The notes under the pieces: generated by a model
What the model saw: only the letters and a program-made list of their open reading frames with translations
What the model was told of the DNA's origin: nothing
Databases searched by the model: none
Translations under genes and position numbers: made by a program
Origin: Allomyces arbusculus
Lineage: Eukaryota > Blastocladiomycota > Blastocladiomycetes > Blastocladiales > Blastocladiaceae
Assembly (NCBI GenBank): GCA_027604705.1
Contig: JADHYV010000073.1
Span: forward strand, 32,623-96,622
Direction of reading: 5' to 3'
DNA: 64,000 bases
Part shown: one piece after another, positions 46,821 through 56,868 of the stretch
How positions within the stretch are numbered: position 1 is the first letter of the stretch
Layout of the letters: the number at the start of each line of letters is the position of its first letter

Positions 46821-49800
46821 TCAGTTCTTACGGAACTTCTTCCCCACATTCCCGCCGGCGGCCCCCTTGGACGCGCTCCGCTTCTTCCCCGCCCCCTGCA
46901 CCGGCGCTGCCTGGTCCTTCTTCGGCTGCGGGACCTTGACGTCGTCCTTTTGCGGCTTTGCCGCGGCCTTGACCGAAATCCGGCCCGACGCACCGAGCCC
47001 CCGCGCCTGAATCCCAGCCGTCGCGCGATCCCACTCGGCGTCGGACCCGGCAATCGCATACTCGCTCAAATCAATCGCAGAAAGCAACTCCTTTTGCCGG
47101 TCGCGCAGTACGGCCGACGCCTCATCGCCCGCCTCAGACATTTCGTCGTCGAGGTGCTCGCGCAGGGGGTCCCACGCCGCGTCGTCGTGCAGATCGCGGC
47201 GCGCGCTCGACGACGGTTCGGCCTCCTCGGTCTCATCCGCAACAGGCGCGGGCGTGGCGGCAGGCGCGGGTTTCTGCAGCGTCGGCAGCGAGTCTTGGAT
47301 CGCGGCCGCCTGCACGGCATTCAAGTACCCGTTGAACTTGCGCATGATCTTGAGGAACAGCGCCATGAGTTGCGATGCCGGCAGGCTGTACTCCTTCTCC
47401 AGGTCGGTGATCGACTTGCGCTGCAGACCGAGACCAAGCAACAGCGACTGCTGCAGACCCGACAACTCGACCCCCACCGCATCCGCGGCCCCACCCGCCG
47501 TGGCTCCCGACCCGGGGAACCCGAGCCCGCGCGTGAAATACGTATCGGCAAGCGTCGGGACCAAGTCGAGGATCACGTGGTAGTCGAGCAAATTGCCCGC
47601 GTACGAGTCGAGCCGTTTCAAGTCGTGCGGGGTGAAGAGGTCGTCGACGGTCGTCGCTGTCAGGCCGCGGCCCGTGACCTGCGCCGCGTTGGCGGGCCCG
47701 CGCGTTGCGGCATCCAAGATCGAAATGCACGTGACGGTATCAAACTTCTTGAACTCGTACGCGAGCAAGTGGAGGAACCGGCGGCAGAAATCGCGCGAGA
47801 ATTGCGGCACCCACGCGGCGCGCGCGTCATTCGCGGCATCCAGGGACTTGACCATGACGCACGTGTGCTCGCCCGTCAATTCGTTGGCCGTCTGTCGCAG
47901 GTAGAGCGGGAAGAAGCCGCCCTTTTTCCAGAACTTGAACAGCTGCCGCGTGAGCCCAAACGAGACGCCGAGCCAATCGAGCCGCTCGGGTTTACGCTGT
48001 GAGAGCCGCACGAGCATCGGTGGCATCTGGTCGGCCGACCGGACCGCAATGTCCTCGTTGTGCAGCGCGTCGTCCTGGTCCATGCCGTCGAGCGGCGAGA
48101 TGCGCGACGAGACATTCGGCACGGCGTCTTCCAGCAAGTCGAACGAGCCCTTGTAGTACTGCTCGAGCTGCTCGAGCGCGTGCGACCCGTACCCCATCCC
48201 CATGTAATCCGGGTGCGTGGCAATGCGCACGACTCGCGCACCCGACAATTGACCGAACCCGTCGTCCTGGAACTGCTGCGACATGCACCACGGGATCAGG
48301 TCGCCGTCATTGCGCACGCCGCGTGAGAGCGCGGAGCGAATCGACGACGCCGAAATCTGGCCTTCGAGACAGACTTGCAGCACGACCAGCGGTTCCGGCA
48401 AAATCTCTTCCTCGCCGTTGGTCGCGGCATACGCCGACGGCGGCGGGAGCAGGACGAACAAATGGTGCGCTGGCGCGTCTGACATGAGCTGCAGGTCGTT
48501 GGGTGTGTTCTTGTAGTGCGAGGCCACGTAGAGCGCCATCATGCGCTGCAAAAACGCTTCCGAGACGGGATGATGGGAGAAGAGCGTGTCGCGCGAGACG
48601 TAGTAGAGCTGGCACTCGGACGGGTGCGGGCACCCCGTGATCGTCTTGGACACGGTCGCGTCTAGGCACAGCAGACTGTTGAGCCACTTCTCAATCGCGT
48701 CGCCCTCGCCGTACCGAATCGGCTGCTCGAGCGCGACTTCGCGCAACGTGCGCTGCAATGGGTCCTTGGTTGAGTCAGCAGCCGCATTGTCGCCCGCGAT
48801 CGACGCCGACGCGGCCTGCTGCCGCAGCGACTGGATCAGCTTGAGCGACAGCGACCGACCCGTGCCTTCGTACCCGTGAATCGTCGACGCCATGAAAATC
48901 AGGTACGGGCCCATGAGCTTGCGCACCATGGGCAGCGGGATCGCGGCGGCCTCGTCAATCACGAGCAACTCGGCCTGCCCGAGCACGTGTGCGTCCTCGG
49001 GGTGGATGTACTGCACGGTCTGCCGGTGGTTGCGGAAAATGTTGATGCGAACAATAGCCTTGTTGAGTGCCGGGTTGGTCGACTGAACGAGATCGTAGTC
49101 GAGGTGCTCCTCGTAACCCAAGGCGTCGAGCCCTTTGAACACAAACTCGAATAGCGTCTTCAAGTTCTCGGGCGACGGCGAGGTCACGAAAATGTTCGAG
49201 TAACCGTAGGCGATGGCCGCGGCCATGGCGAGACCGAGCGCCGCCGATTTACCACGACCACGTGCCGCCGTGAGCGTGACGGTCGCGCGCAACGACTTGT
49301 CGGCAATCGCCTCAACAAATGTGAGCAACGCCTTGGCCTGGTCGCGGGTCATGGCGCAGTTGACGAGCGATCCAACGGGCTGCGTCTCCTTGAGCGATTC
49401 TTTCAAGTCGCGCAGTTCCTGTGCGGCAGGCGACTGGGCCTCGGCGAGTTCGAGGGCCTTGGCCGGGTCCATGCCCTCGTAGACAGGTGTCACGTCGCGC
49501 GCGCGCGAGAGCGGCAGGACGTTGAGTTCGTCGTCGACGACAAGGCACGACTCGCACCCGGCGAGCGACAGCAAGAAGCGTTCGTTGAACCGCGCGACCA
49601 CGTCCTGGTGCGACTCGGTGCGGTACCGAGAGTGTACGTCCATGGCCATCGTGTAGAGCTGGCGCAGCGAGGTCATGGTTTTCAAGAGCAGCACGATGAT
49701 GCCGCCGCCTTCGACAGTCTCGACGGTGCGGGCGAGCAAGTTGGGCGTGAGCGCTTCAAAGTCCTGCAAGACGCACATGCCGTACGTGTTGCCGAGAATC

Positions 49801-50252
49801 TTGTGCGTTTCCTTGTAGTACGTGTAGCGAATATCGGTCGAGGAGATGAAGAGCTCAAACGGGTCGTCCTTGTCGGCGTCGCGCGTGCCGTTCTTGATCT
49901 GCTTCTTGATAAGCCGCATGCGCTTCTTGCGGTGCGACGTGAACCCGAGCTCCTTCTTGTAGCACCAGAGCACCGAGGGACGCTTGTTGATGCGCGCCTT
50001 GGCCAGGAACAGGTGCAGGTTCACGACCTGCTCGCGGCCGCGGTCGCCGACAATCACAAACATGCTGCGGTGGTTCTGTGCGATGCCGTTCTGGAGCATG
50101 ATCGGGATGCGCGGGTCCACTTTCTTGCGCTGCTGCTGGTGACGTAGGTTCTTGCCGCCGTCAGTGGGGGTGCCGGTGTTGGCGGCGCCATCTTGGGGTT
50201 GCGCGGTGGGCGCGGCCGGCACCGACGCGTCGGTCGATTTCTTGGACTTCAT
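46821..50252 (-). CDS. KRE33: RNA cytidine acetyltransferase (NAT10/Kre33)
   Basis: A single exon of 1143 residues, slightly longer than NAT10 (~1025). It starts after a ~45-residue variable N-terminus with VDPRIPIMLQNGIAQNHRSM, the family's opening block. The helicase-like domain has P-loop AARGRGKSAALG (~327-340) and DEAAAIPLPMVRKL (~427). The GNAT domain has RIATHPDYMGMGYGSHALEQ (~672-691), binding acetyl-CoA. The tRNA-binding C-terminal region follows, ending in a Lys-rich nucleolar-type tail (GKKRSASKGAAGGNVGKK). It makes N4-acetylcytidine in 18S rRNA and, with Tan1/THUMPD1, in tRNA-Ser and tRNA-Leu, and is needed for 40S subunit assembly. All catalytic motifs appear intact. BUD23, another 18S modifier, lies 25 kb away, with no sign of linkage. 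Confidence 0.96.
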   Translation of the reverse strand: MKSKKSTDASVPAAPTAQPQDGAANTGTPTDGGKNLRHQQQRKKVDPRIPIMLQNGIAQNHRSMFVIVGDRGREQVVNLHLFLAKARINKRPSVLWCYKKELGFTSHRKKRMRLIKKQIKNGTRDADKDDPFELFISSTDIRYTYYKETHKILGNTYGMCVLQDFEALTPNLLARTVETVEGGGIIVLLLKTMTSLRQLYTMAMDVHSRYRTESHQDVVARFNERFLLSLAGCESCLVVDDELNVLPLSRARDVTPVYEGMDPAKALELAEAQSPAAQELRDLKESLKETQPVGSLVNCAMTRDQAKALLTFVEAIADKSLRATVTLTAARGRGKSAALGLAMAAAIAYGYSNIFVTSPSPENLKTLFEFVFKGLDALGYEEHLDYDLVQSTNPALNKAIVRINIFRNHRQTVQYIHPEDAHVLGQAELLVIDEAAAIPLPMVRKLMGPYLIFMASTIHGYEGTGRSLSLKLIQSLRQQAASASIAGDNAAADSTKDPLQRTLREVALEQPIRYGEGDAIEKWLNSLLCLDATVSKTITGCPHPSECQLYYVSRDTLFSHHPVSEAFLQRMMALYVASHYKNTPNDLQLMSDAPAHHLFVLLPPPSAYAATNGEEEILPEPLVVLQVCLEGQISASSIRSALSRGVRNDGDLIPWCMSQQFQDDGFGQLSGARVVRIATHPDYMGMGYGSHALEQLEQYYKGSFDLLEDAVPNVSSRISPLDGMDQDDALHNEDIAVRSADQMPPMLVRLSQRKPERLDWLGVSFGLTRQLFKFWKKGGFFPLYLRQTANELTGEHTCVMVKSLDAANDARAAWVPQFSRDFCRRFLHLLAYEFKKFDTVTCISILDAATRGPANAAQVTGRGLTATTVDDLFTPHDLKRLDSYAGNLLDYHVILDLVPTLADTYFTRGLGFPGSGATAGGAADAVGVELSGLQQSLLLGLGLQRKSITDLEKEYSLPASQLMALFLKIMRKFNGYLNAVQAAAIQDSLPTLQKPAPAATPAPVADETEEAEPSSSARRDLHDDAAWDPLREHLDDEMSEAGDEASAVLRDRQKELLSAIDLSEYAIAGSDAEWDRATAGIQARGLGASGRISVKAAAKPQKDDVKVPQPKKDQAAPVQGAGKKRSASKGAAGGNVGKKFRKN

Positions 50253-50611
50253 TTGCCGGAGGTGCGGGCGCGTGAAGATGGTAGTGCTCGTGCGAGGATT
50301 TCCTGACAGCTCCGCGTGATCATGGCCAAGGAAAAGAGCGATGGTGAGCAGGCGGGGAGAGCGTTCTGGTCACTCGCCGTCAGGTGACGTGTTGCAGTTC
50401 TGTTACAAGATTGTTGCCATGGTCTTTTTGACGGCTTTTGATGTGGTTCACTCCCAAGTCGCAACAACACGCAGCACAACACCACCTCGACAGTTTCTTG
50501 GAGAGAAACGACCTCAATCTCTTAACAGACGGTCTACATGTTCAAATATACAGGATGCCAAACAACACCGTCCGTGCCGGACTCAACTGTGACAGGAAAT
50601 CTGACCAGCAA
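50253..50611. other. 5' flank of NAT10
   Basis: About 360 bp between the NAT10 start and the 3' end of the small membrane protein, both on the minus strand. No TATA box or gene seen. Confidence 0.45.
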
Positions 50612-50915
50612 TCAACTTGTTGACGATGCTACGGATTCGGCGGTGGTCGCTGGTGTCCTTGGCTTCGGCGCGGGCCACCCCATCCGCGCGTGCAGGGCAG
50701 CGAGCTCCTCGTCGGTCATGGCGGCCGCGTGCTTCTGGTAATCTTCCTGTTTGCGTGAAGACTCGAAGATTAGTGTCGCAGCCATTTCGCAAACGCTTGT
50801 TGGGTGCGAGTCGACGCACCCAGAGCTCGCGCTTGGCCTTGTCCTGGTAGTAGAAGCCGGCGAGCGACCCGCCAACGGCTGCGGCCGTCACGAACATCAC
50901 GCGGAGGAAGGTCAT
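50612..50915 (-). CDS. small single-span (mitochondrial-type) protein
   Basis: Exons 50820-50915 and 50612-50746 give 76 residues. The sequence opens MTFLRVMFVTAAAVGGSLAG, one hydrophobic N-terminal span, then FYYQDKAKRELW, a charged helix EDYQKHAAAMTDEELAALHA and a Pro/Thr/Ser tail. The topology (short N-terminus, one span, charged helix) is that of small inner-membrane subunits of respiratory or ATP synthase complexes. I cannot assign it to a named subunit. The intron starts GTGCGT and ends AAACAG. The gene is divergent from the Nma111-like protease, sharing 430 bp. Confidence 0.6.
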
Positions 50916-51276
50916 GGTGCCGAAGTCGCGGATTGTTGTCGATGAATGAACCGTGCAGCCCCGAAAATGCTCAAAGGACTTGTCGAACAGGGCCAAGGGC
51001 CAGATGAGCGGTTCCGTGACAGCAGCGCGGAGCTCCTGCGGCAAGTTGTTGTCGTCGGCGCCGATCCAAAGCGAGAATCACAGCGTCTGCAGCGGTCTCG
51101 GCAACCGCGATCGAGTCTATCGAGTTTCGTGTCTCGCACGTTCCACGTCACAGTCATGCGAGCTGTTGCGAGACAGCACGCGTCACGTGGACAAGACGCA
51201 GATCAGACGCGGTTGGCCGTCACGAAAGGCCCAAGATCAAGACGCTGCCGACGACAACGGACACTGCGAGGACGTG

Positions 51277-51284
51277 GATATATA
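51277..51284 (+). promoter_or_regulatory. TATA box of the Nma111-like gene
   Basis: GATATATA lies 62-69 bp before the ATG of the protease in the 430-bp divergent region 50916-51345. Confidence 0.5.
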
Positions 51285-51345
51285 GCTCGCTGCAATCGCG
51301 ACAAGGCTTCAGCATCACCGATCAGCCTAAACTGTGCAGCAAACC

Positions 51346-54300
51346 ATGGACTCGTCCACCGACGCGAGCCCGCTCGGCTCGCCCGTCTTGTCGGCCTCCG
51401 GCAGCGCCGACGCGCTCGACTTCGCCGATCACGACATCCGTCTCTCGTCCGACTCGCTCACGCGCAGCAAGCGCCGCCGACTCGACTCGGCCGGCAGCAG
51501 CATTATTTCGGCGCCTGCGGGATCGCACCCGGCGACAGCATCGCTGACGGAGACCGACGCGACCCTGTCCCGCCGCTGGCAGCAGACAATTGAGCGCGTC
51601 GTGCCGTCGATCGTGTCGGTGCGATTCATGGTCGTGGCTGCGTTTGACACGGAGCACGCGTGCACGTCCGAGGCGACCGGGTTTGTCGTCGACGCGGAGC
51701 AAGGACTGATTTTGACGAACCGTCACGTCGTGGGGCCCGGGCCCTTTGTCGGACATGTTGTCTTTCATAACCACGAGGAGCTGGATGTGATTCCAATGTA
51801 TGTGTTTGTGTTTGCGAAACGTCGTCCATTTGTTCTGATGACCGCCAACCCTCACACCCAGCTACCGCGACCCGATCCACGATTTCGGCTTCTTGAAATA
51901 CGACCCGTCCAAGCTCAAGTACCTGACCGTGCATTCCATCCCGCTGCGGCCCGACTTGGCCAAGGTCGGGCTCGAGATCCGCGTGTGCGGTAACGACGCT
52001 GGCGAAAAGCTCTCCATCATGGCCGGCTCGATTTCGCGACTCGATCGCAATGCGCCCGAGTACGGCGACCTCACGTACAACGACAGCGACACGTTCTACA
52101 TCCAGGCAGCCGCGTCCACGTCGGGTGGGTCGAGCGGATCGCCCGTCGTCGACATTGACGGCAACGCCGTCGCCCTCCAGGCCGGTGGACGCACCGAGGC
52201 CGCCACCGATTTCTTCCTTCCTCTCTCCCGTGTCCTCCGAGCGCTTCATCTGCTCCAGCGTGGCGAGCCAATCGTGCGCGGCACGATCCAGACCGTGTGG
52301 CTGCACCGCCCGTTCGACGAGGCGCGCCGACTTGGGCTCCGGCCGGAAACCGAGGCCGCGATCAGGAGTGCGTTCCCGACCGAAATTGGCATGCTCGTTG
52401 CTGAAATTGTTCTGCCGGAGTCGCCCGCGCACGGTCATTTGCAAGAGGGTGATGTGCTCATCAAGGTGAACGGCGAGTTTGTGACGCAGTTCGTCCCGCT
52501 CGAAGTCGTACTCGACGACAGTGTCAGTGGGACCGTGACACTCTCGATTGAGCGCGGCGGGACCCCACTCGATATTACCCTGCAAGTGGGCGACCTGCAC
52601 GCGATCACGCCCGACAAGTACCTTGACGTCGGCGGTGGCAAGCTCAACAACCTGAGCTACCAGCTCGCACGGCACTATGGCGTCGCCGTCAAGGGCGTCT
52701 ACGTTGCGCAGGCTGCGGGCATGTTCCATCTCGACGGGTCCTCGCACGGGTTGATTGTCGACAGTATCAACTCCCAGCCCGTTTCCTCGATCGAGGACAT
52801 GATTCCGATCCTGCAGGCGATCCCGGACCGTGAACGCATTCCGATCACCTACTATTTTATCGACGACGTGCACACCAAGTCGGTCTCGATTGCGACCATG
52901 GACAAGCACTGGGCGCCGTTCCGTCTCGCCGTGCGCAACGACGTCACGGGCAAATGGGACTTCACTGACCTCAACACTAACGCGCCGCCGGAACCGACCG
53001 TTACCATGCAGCACGCCGTCGTGCCCGAGTTTTCGCTTGGGCCCGTGACCTCGCTCATGCCGAGCGTCGTGCGCGTCGCAGCCACAAGCCCCGTCATGCT
53101 CGACGGCGTCCCCTCATCCCGCGCGTCCGGGACCGGTCTCGTCGTCGACGCCGACCTGGGCCTGGCCCTCGTCTCGCGCGCGGTCGTGCAATTTGACCTG
53201 GTCGAAATCATGGTCACGTTATGGGATGCCGTGCAAGTGCCCGCGCGCGCCGTGTTCATTCACCCGGTGCACAACTACGCGATCGTGCAGTACGCAACCG
53301 CGCAATTGAACGCGCCCGTGCGATCGGCGCCGCTGTCGAGTACGCGCGTCATGCCGGGGCAAAAAGTGGATTTCTTGGCCGTCACGCATAACCAGCGGCC
53401 CGTGCATGTGGCCACGACGGTCACGGACGTGAACTTGCTCACGATCCCGTGCTCGGGCGAGCCGAGGCCGCGCGCGATTAATTTTGACGCGATCACGTTG
53501 GATTCGCCACTCGCGAGTACCTGCGCGTCAGGGGTGCTGGCCGACCCGGTGTCTGGCGAGGTCGTGGCGTTGTGGGCGACGTTCACGGGCGAGCGGAATA
53601 ACTCGACGGGAAACAACAGTACGCTTTTTCACGTGCTCCGTCCGTTTTTTTTGCTGAACCGAAACTGACGTTTTTTCCCGCACTTCTTAGTGGAGTACTA
53701 CTTGGGCATCCCCATGGCCGACGTTGTCCCCGTCATTACGCGCGTGCGTGACCGCGTGCGTTCTCTCATGCCGCCGCCCTCCACGACCCTCGCCAAGCTC
53801 CCGCCGCTCCTCTACCCCCTCCCTGACCTGGGCTTGACTGTCCTCAACGTTGAGTGGCAACAAACCTCACTCGTGCAAGCGCGTGCCATGGGCGTCCCCG
53901 ACACCTGGCTCGCGCGCGTTCAGGACGCCAAGAAACGGCACATTCTCCGAGTCCGCCGCGTCGAGTCCGGGCGCGAATGCGACGGCGTTCTCCGGGAGCT
54001 CGATCTCGTCCTGACCATGGACGGTGCGCTTGTCAATAACATGGCCGACGTGACTGCCGCAGTCGCGCGCGCGAGCGGCGCGCCCATGACCCTGCACGTC
54101 GTCCGACGGAAACAGTTGGTCGATGTAGTCGTGACCCCCGCGCAATTGGATGCGGGCACCGACCGGTGTATCCTATGGTGCGGCGCGCTGATTCAGCCGC
54201 CGCACAAGGCGGTGCGGCAACAATGCCGCGACCCGCCGTCCGGGTGCTACGTGAGCCGCCGGCAGCAGGGGTCGCCTGCGGTCATGTTTGAATTGACGGA

Positions 54301-54659
54301 GACGACATTTGTCACGCATGTGAACGAACATGCGACGCCAGACTTGGACGCGTTTTTGAGTGCTGTGCGGCATGTGCCGGACGGGGCCTATGTGCGGGTA
54401 AAGGTGTGCTCGTTTGATTTTATCCCGGCGGTGATTTCGGTGCGCACGAATGCGCATTATTTCCCAACTTCGGTACGGCTTTCGGTTTCTGGTTGGGGTG
54501 GAGAAATGCGAGGCGAGTGACCACATTGCGTTTCGGGTTTAGGAAATCCGCCGCGACCCGACGTCCCCGCATGGGTGGGCCGTGACCAAGATCTCTGACG
54601 AAGCCGAGGCAGGAACGCCCGACGCGTCGGCCATGGCCGTCGACGATCCGTTCGAGTAG
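51346..54659 (+). CDS. NMA111: HtrA-type serine protease with tandem protease/PDZ (Nma111-like)
   Basis: Four exons (51346-51797, 51862-53618, 53691-54472, 54543-54659) close at 1035 residues, matching the ~1000-residue Nma111/Ynm3 family. The first trypsin-like domain has the triad His127 (LTNRHVV), Asp158 (HDFGFLKYD) and Ser244 ([10 protein letters not shown]). PDZ domains follow ([24 protein letters not shown]). The second protease-like half ([38 protein letters not shown]) lacks the triad, as is normal for the family, and a last PDZ-like part has [11 protein letters not shown]. In yeast the protein is nuclear and cleaves the IAP Bir1 during cell death. An N-terminal basic run ([11 protein letters not shown]) fits nuclear import. 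All three introns have clear branch motifs. Confidence 0.95.
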
Positions 54660-54771
54660 GTAGAGCTTTGGGTCAAGAAGTTTTTTATTGATTTGCATGA
54701 CGTCGCGCAACTGTCGCGCAGGTTGTCAACACAAGCAATGCGAACCGTTTGAATCATTTTGTAGATTGCTT

Positions 54772-55984
54772 TTATTGGTAGGGTGCCAGCGCGTCGAGCA
54801 CGGCCGGTAACATTGGTCGCTTGTGCATGTCGATTTGCAGCATGCTCTTGATGAGGTCCGTCGCCGCGTCGTTTCTGTTGTCCACGGTGATCGTCAGTTC
54901 TCTTGGGTTCGCAACGAATCGGATCGCACTCCACCCACAGAAAACGTACCGCCCCTGGTAATCAATCGCCGCCAATGCCGCCGTCTCGGTGCCGTCAAAC
55001 GCCATTTTCCCAAACACCATGAAGAAAAGACACGCGCCCAAACTCCAGACGTCTGTGCGTGTATCCAGTGCGCACTGCGACGGCACCGAGAACAGTTCCG
55101 GCGGCCGGAACGCGGCCGTCACATGAATTGCCGCATCGTCCTGCAACGCATCGGCCTGCGCCCGCGTGTGCACGACGCGCGCCGCTGGAACCACGCCGCC
55201 GAGATCCGTCAGGACGGTCCCGCGGCCGTGGTCGGCGATCAGGAAATTGGCGGGCTTGATGTCGCGCACGACGCAGGGTGGGTCGAGTAAGTGGAACGCG
55301 AGAACGCCCTGGCACATCGTGCGGAAGAGAGAGAGCAGGAAGTCGAGCGACAGCGGTTGGTGCCGTTGTAAGCGCAGGTCGATGAAGTCGTGCAGGTTGC
55401 CATTCTGGTGAACGGTCTGCGTGGTCAGAATGATTGAGTTGGTGGAGCATATGGAGAACATTGCGCACCGAGTAGTACGGCATCAGCAGGAACCCTTGCG
55501 GTCCGGACGCGCCGGGGATCACGGCCGAGGCGACGAGCCGCATGACATGCGGGTGTGTGACGGCGCCGTGCGCCTTGACTTCGGACTCGAACGTCTGGTC
55601 GAACAGGTGGAGAAGCGTATCAACCACAGGTTCGAACAGGTTGCAGCAAGAGAACGGAACACGGACATGGCGCGACTCAACATCGGATGCCTGCACGCGT
55701 TTGAGCGCGTAGAGCGGGATATTGCCCGGCGCGCCGTGCGGGGCCGAGAGATCGCGAACGAGGAACACGGTACCGAAACCGCCCTGACCAGACCCATTGA
55801 CGCGGATGAGAATGCCAGTCGAATATATTGGTGGCGGTACGGGCTCAAAAAAGAATACCTCGGCAATCTTGCGTTGGTACAGCAGTTTACGCCCGTTCAG
55901 ATTCACACACGAGTCGTGGTTCTTGTCGACGAGCGAGTAGAGCGCGTAGAGCATGACGCGAAAACCGTGCACGAGCGAGTTCAT
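54772..55984 (-). CDS. STK16/Env7-like protein kinase
   Basis: Exons 55859-55984, 55667-55783, 55460-55594 and 54772-55404 (minus strand) close at 336 residues. The Gly-rich loop is GGFGTVFLV (junction of exons 1 and 2) and the ATP-anchoring Lys is in YALKRV. The catalytic loop is VRDIKPANFL (~172), with Val instead of the usual His of HRD. The metal-binding DFG is DLG (LTDLGG, ~193), a hallmark of the STK16/MPSK1/Env7 group. FRPPELFSVPSQ and DTRTDVWSLGACLFFMVFGK also match that group. STK16-like kinases are acylated and act at Golgi or vacuole membranes. The N-terminus here (MNSLVHGFRVM) has no Gly2 or Cys. An in-frame upstream start would add 26 residues. Confidence 0.87.
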
Positions 55985-56868
55985 GGTTTTTGGTGGCGCC
56001 AGTTGAAGTACTTGAACTGCAGTTGGAGAGGAGTGTTGGGTGGAGACTGGGTCGCACTTCACTTGGCGGAGACGTGGAATTTCGTGGTCGCTGCCATGAA
56101 TGCGATCAGTTGCCGTCGACAGAATCTGTGCAGGTGTTGGCCAGGTGGTTGCAACGACAGAAAATGATCGACGATGGCGGTTTGGCCGAGCCTGCCAAGC
56201 GGCACATGGAAAAAAGCAGCACCCAGCTGTTCAGAACAGAGGCGTGTGTGTTCGACGTGGTGAAAAGTGGAGCGCGTCTTGACAGCTGTCGGGTCAGCGG
56301 CTACCGATTTGAAGTGCGGCCAACTTTACCGTCCCGGACTTTCATCGATATGACCACGCTAGCTCGTCAATGCAAGGGGGCTGCTTGATCGTGGAGTGGC
56401 CGCGATCCTCAGGCGCCTCGACCTGCGCAGGGTCCTCGAAGTTTGGCCTGGCCGCAAGCAGCGTGAGCTGAGCAGCACTGACGAATTCATAGCGCGGGCG
56501 GCTTCCAGACGTGCTCGCGTGAATGGAGAGCCAGCAGCATCCTTCGGGCCCACATTTTATACCGCGCGCCTGCAGACTGAGGCTGTGCAGATCGACGGGA
56601 GCACGACGACCGCGAATCGTGCAGGTGGAGCGGGCGACCAGACATGGCGCACGTGCCAGTGATATGGCTATTTTGATTACCACGCACTGCCGCCAAGTGT
56701 TGTTCAGACACCTGTTCTGCTGAGAGTGAGTAGCGACCAATTGTCATCCACATTCGATTCTTTTGCCTTGCTCCTGAACGACGCATTGCTCTCGAGATGA
56801 ACCAGATGTGTTTTCAATCAAAGTTGTGACGTGCCGACGGTTCCCTTTCTTTCGCCAGTGCTGTACCC
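55985..56868. other. no gene seen
   Basis: 5' flank of the kinase (-) and sequence leading to the SNF2/RING pseudogene (+). Open frames here lack protein-like features. Base composition starts to become more AT-rich towards the pseudogene. Confidence 0.45.
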
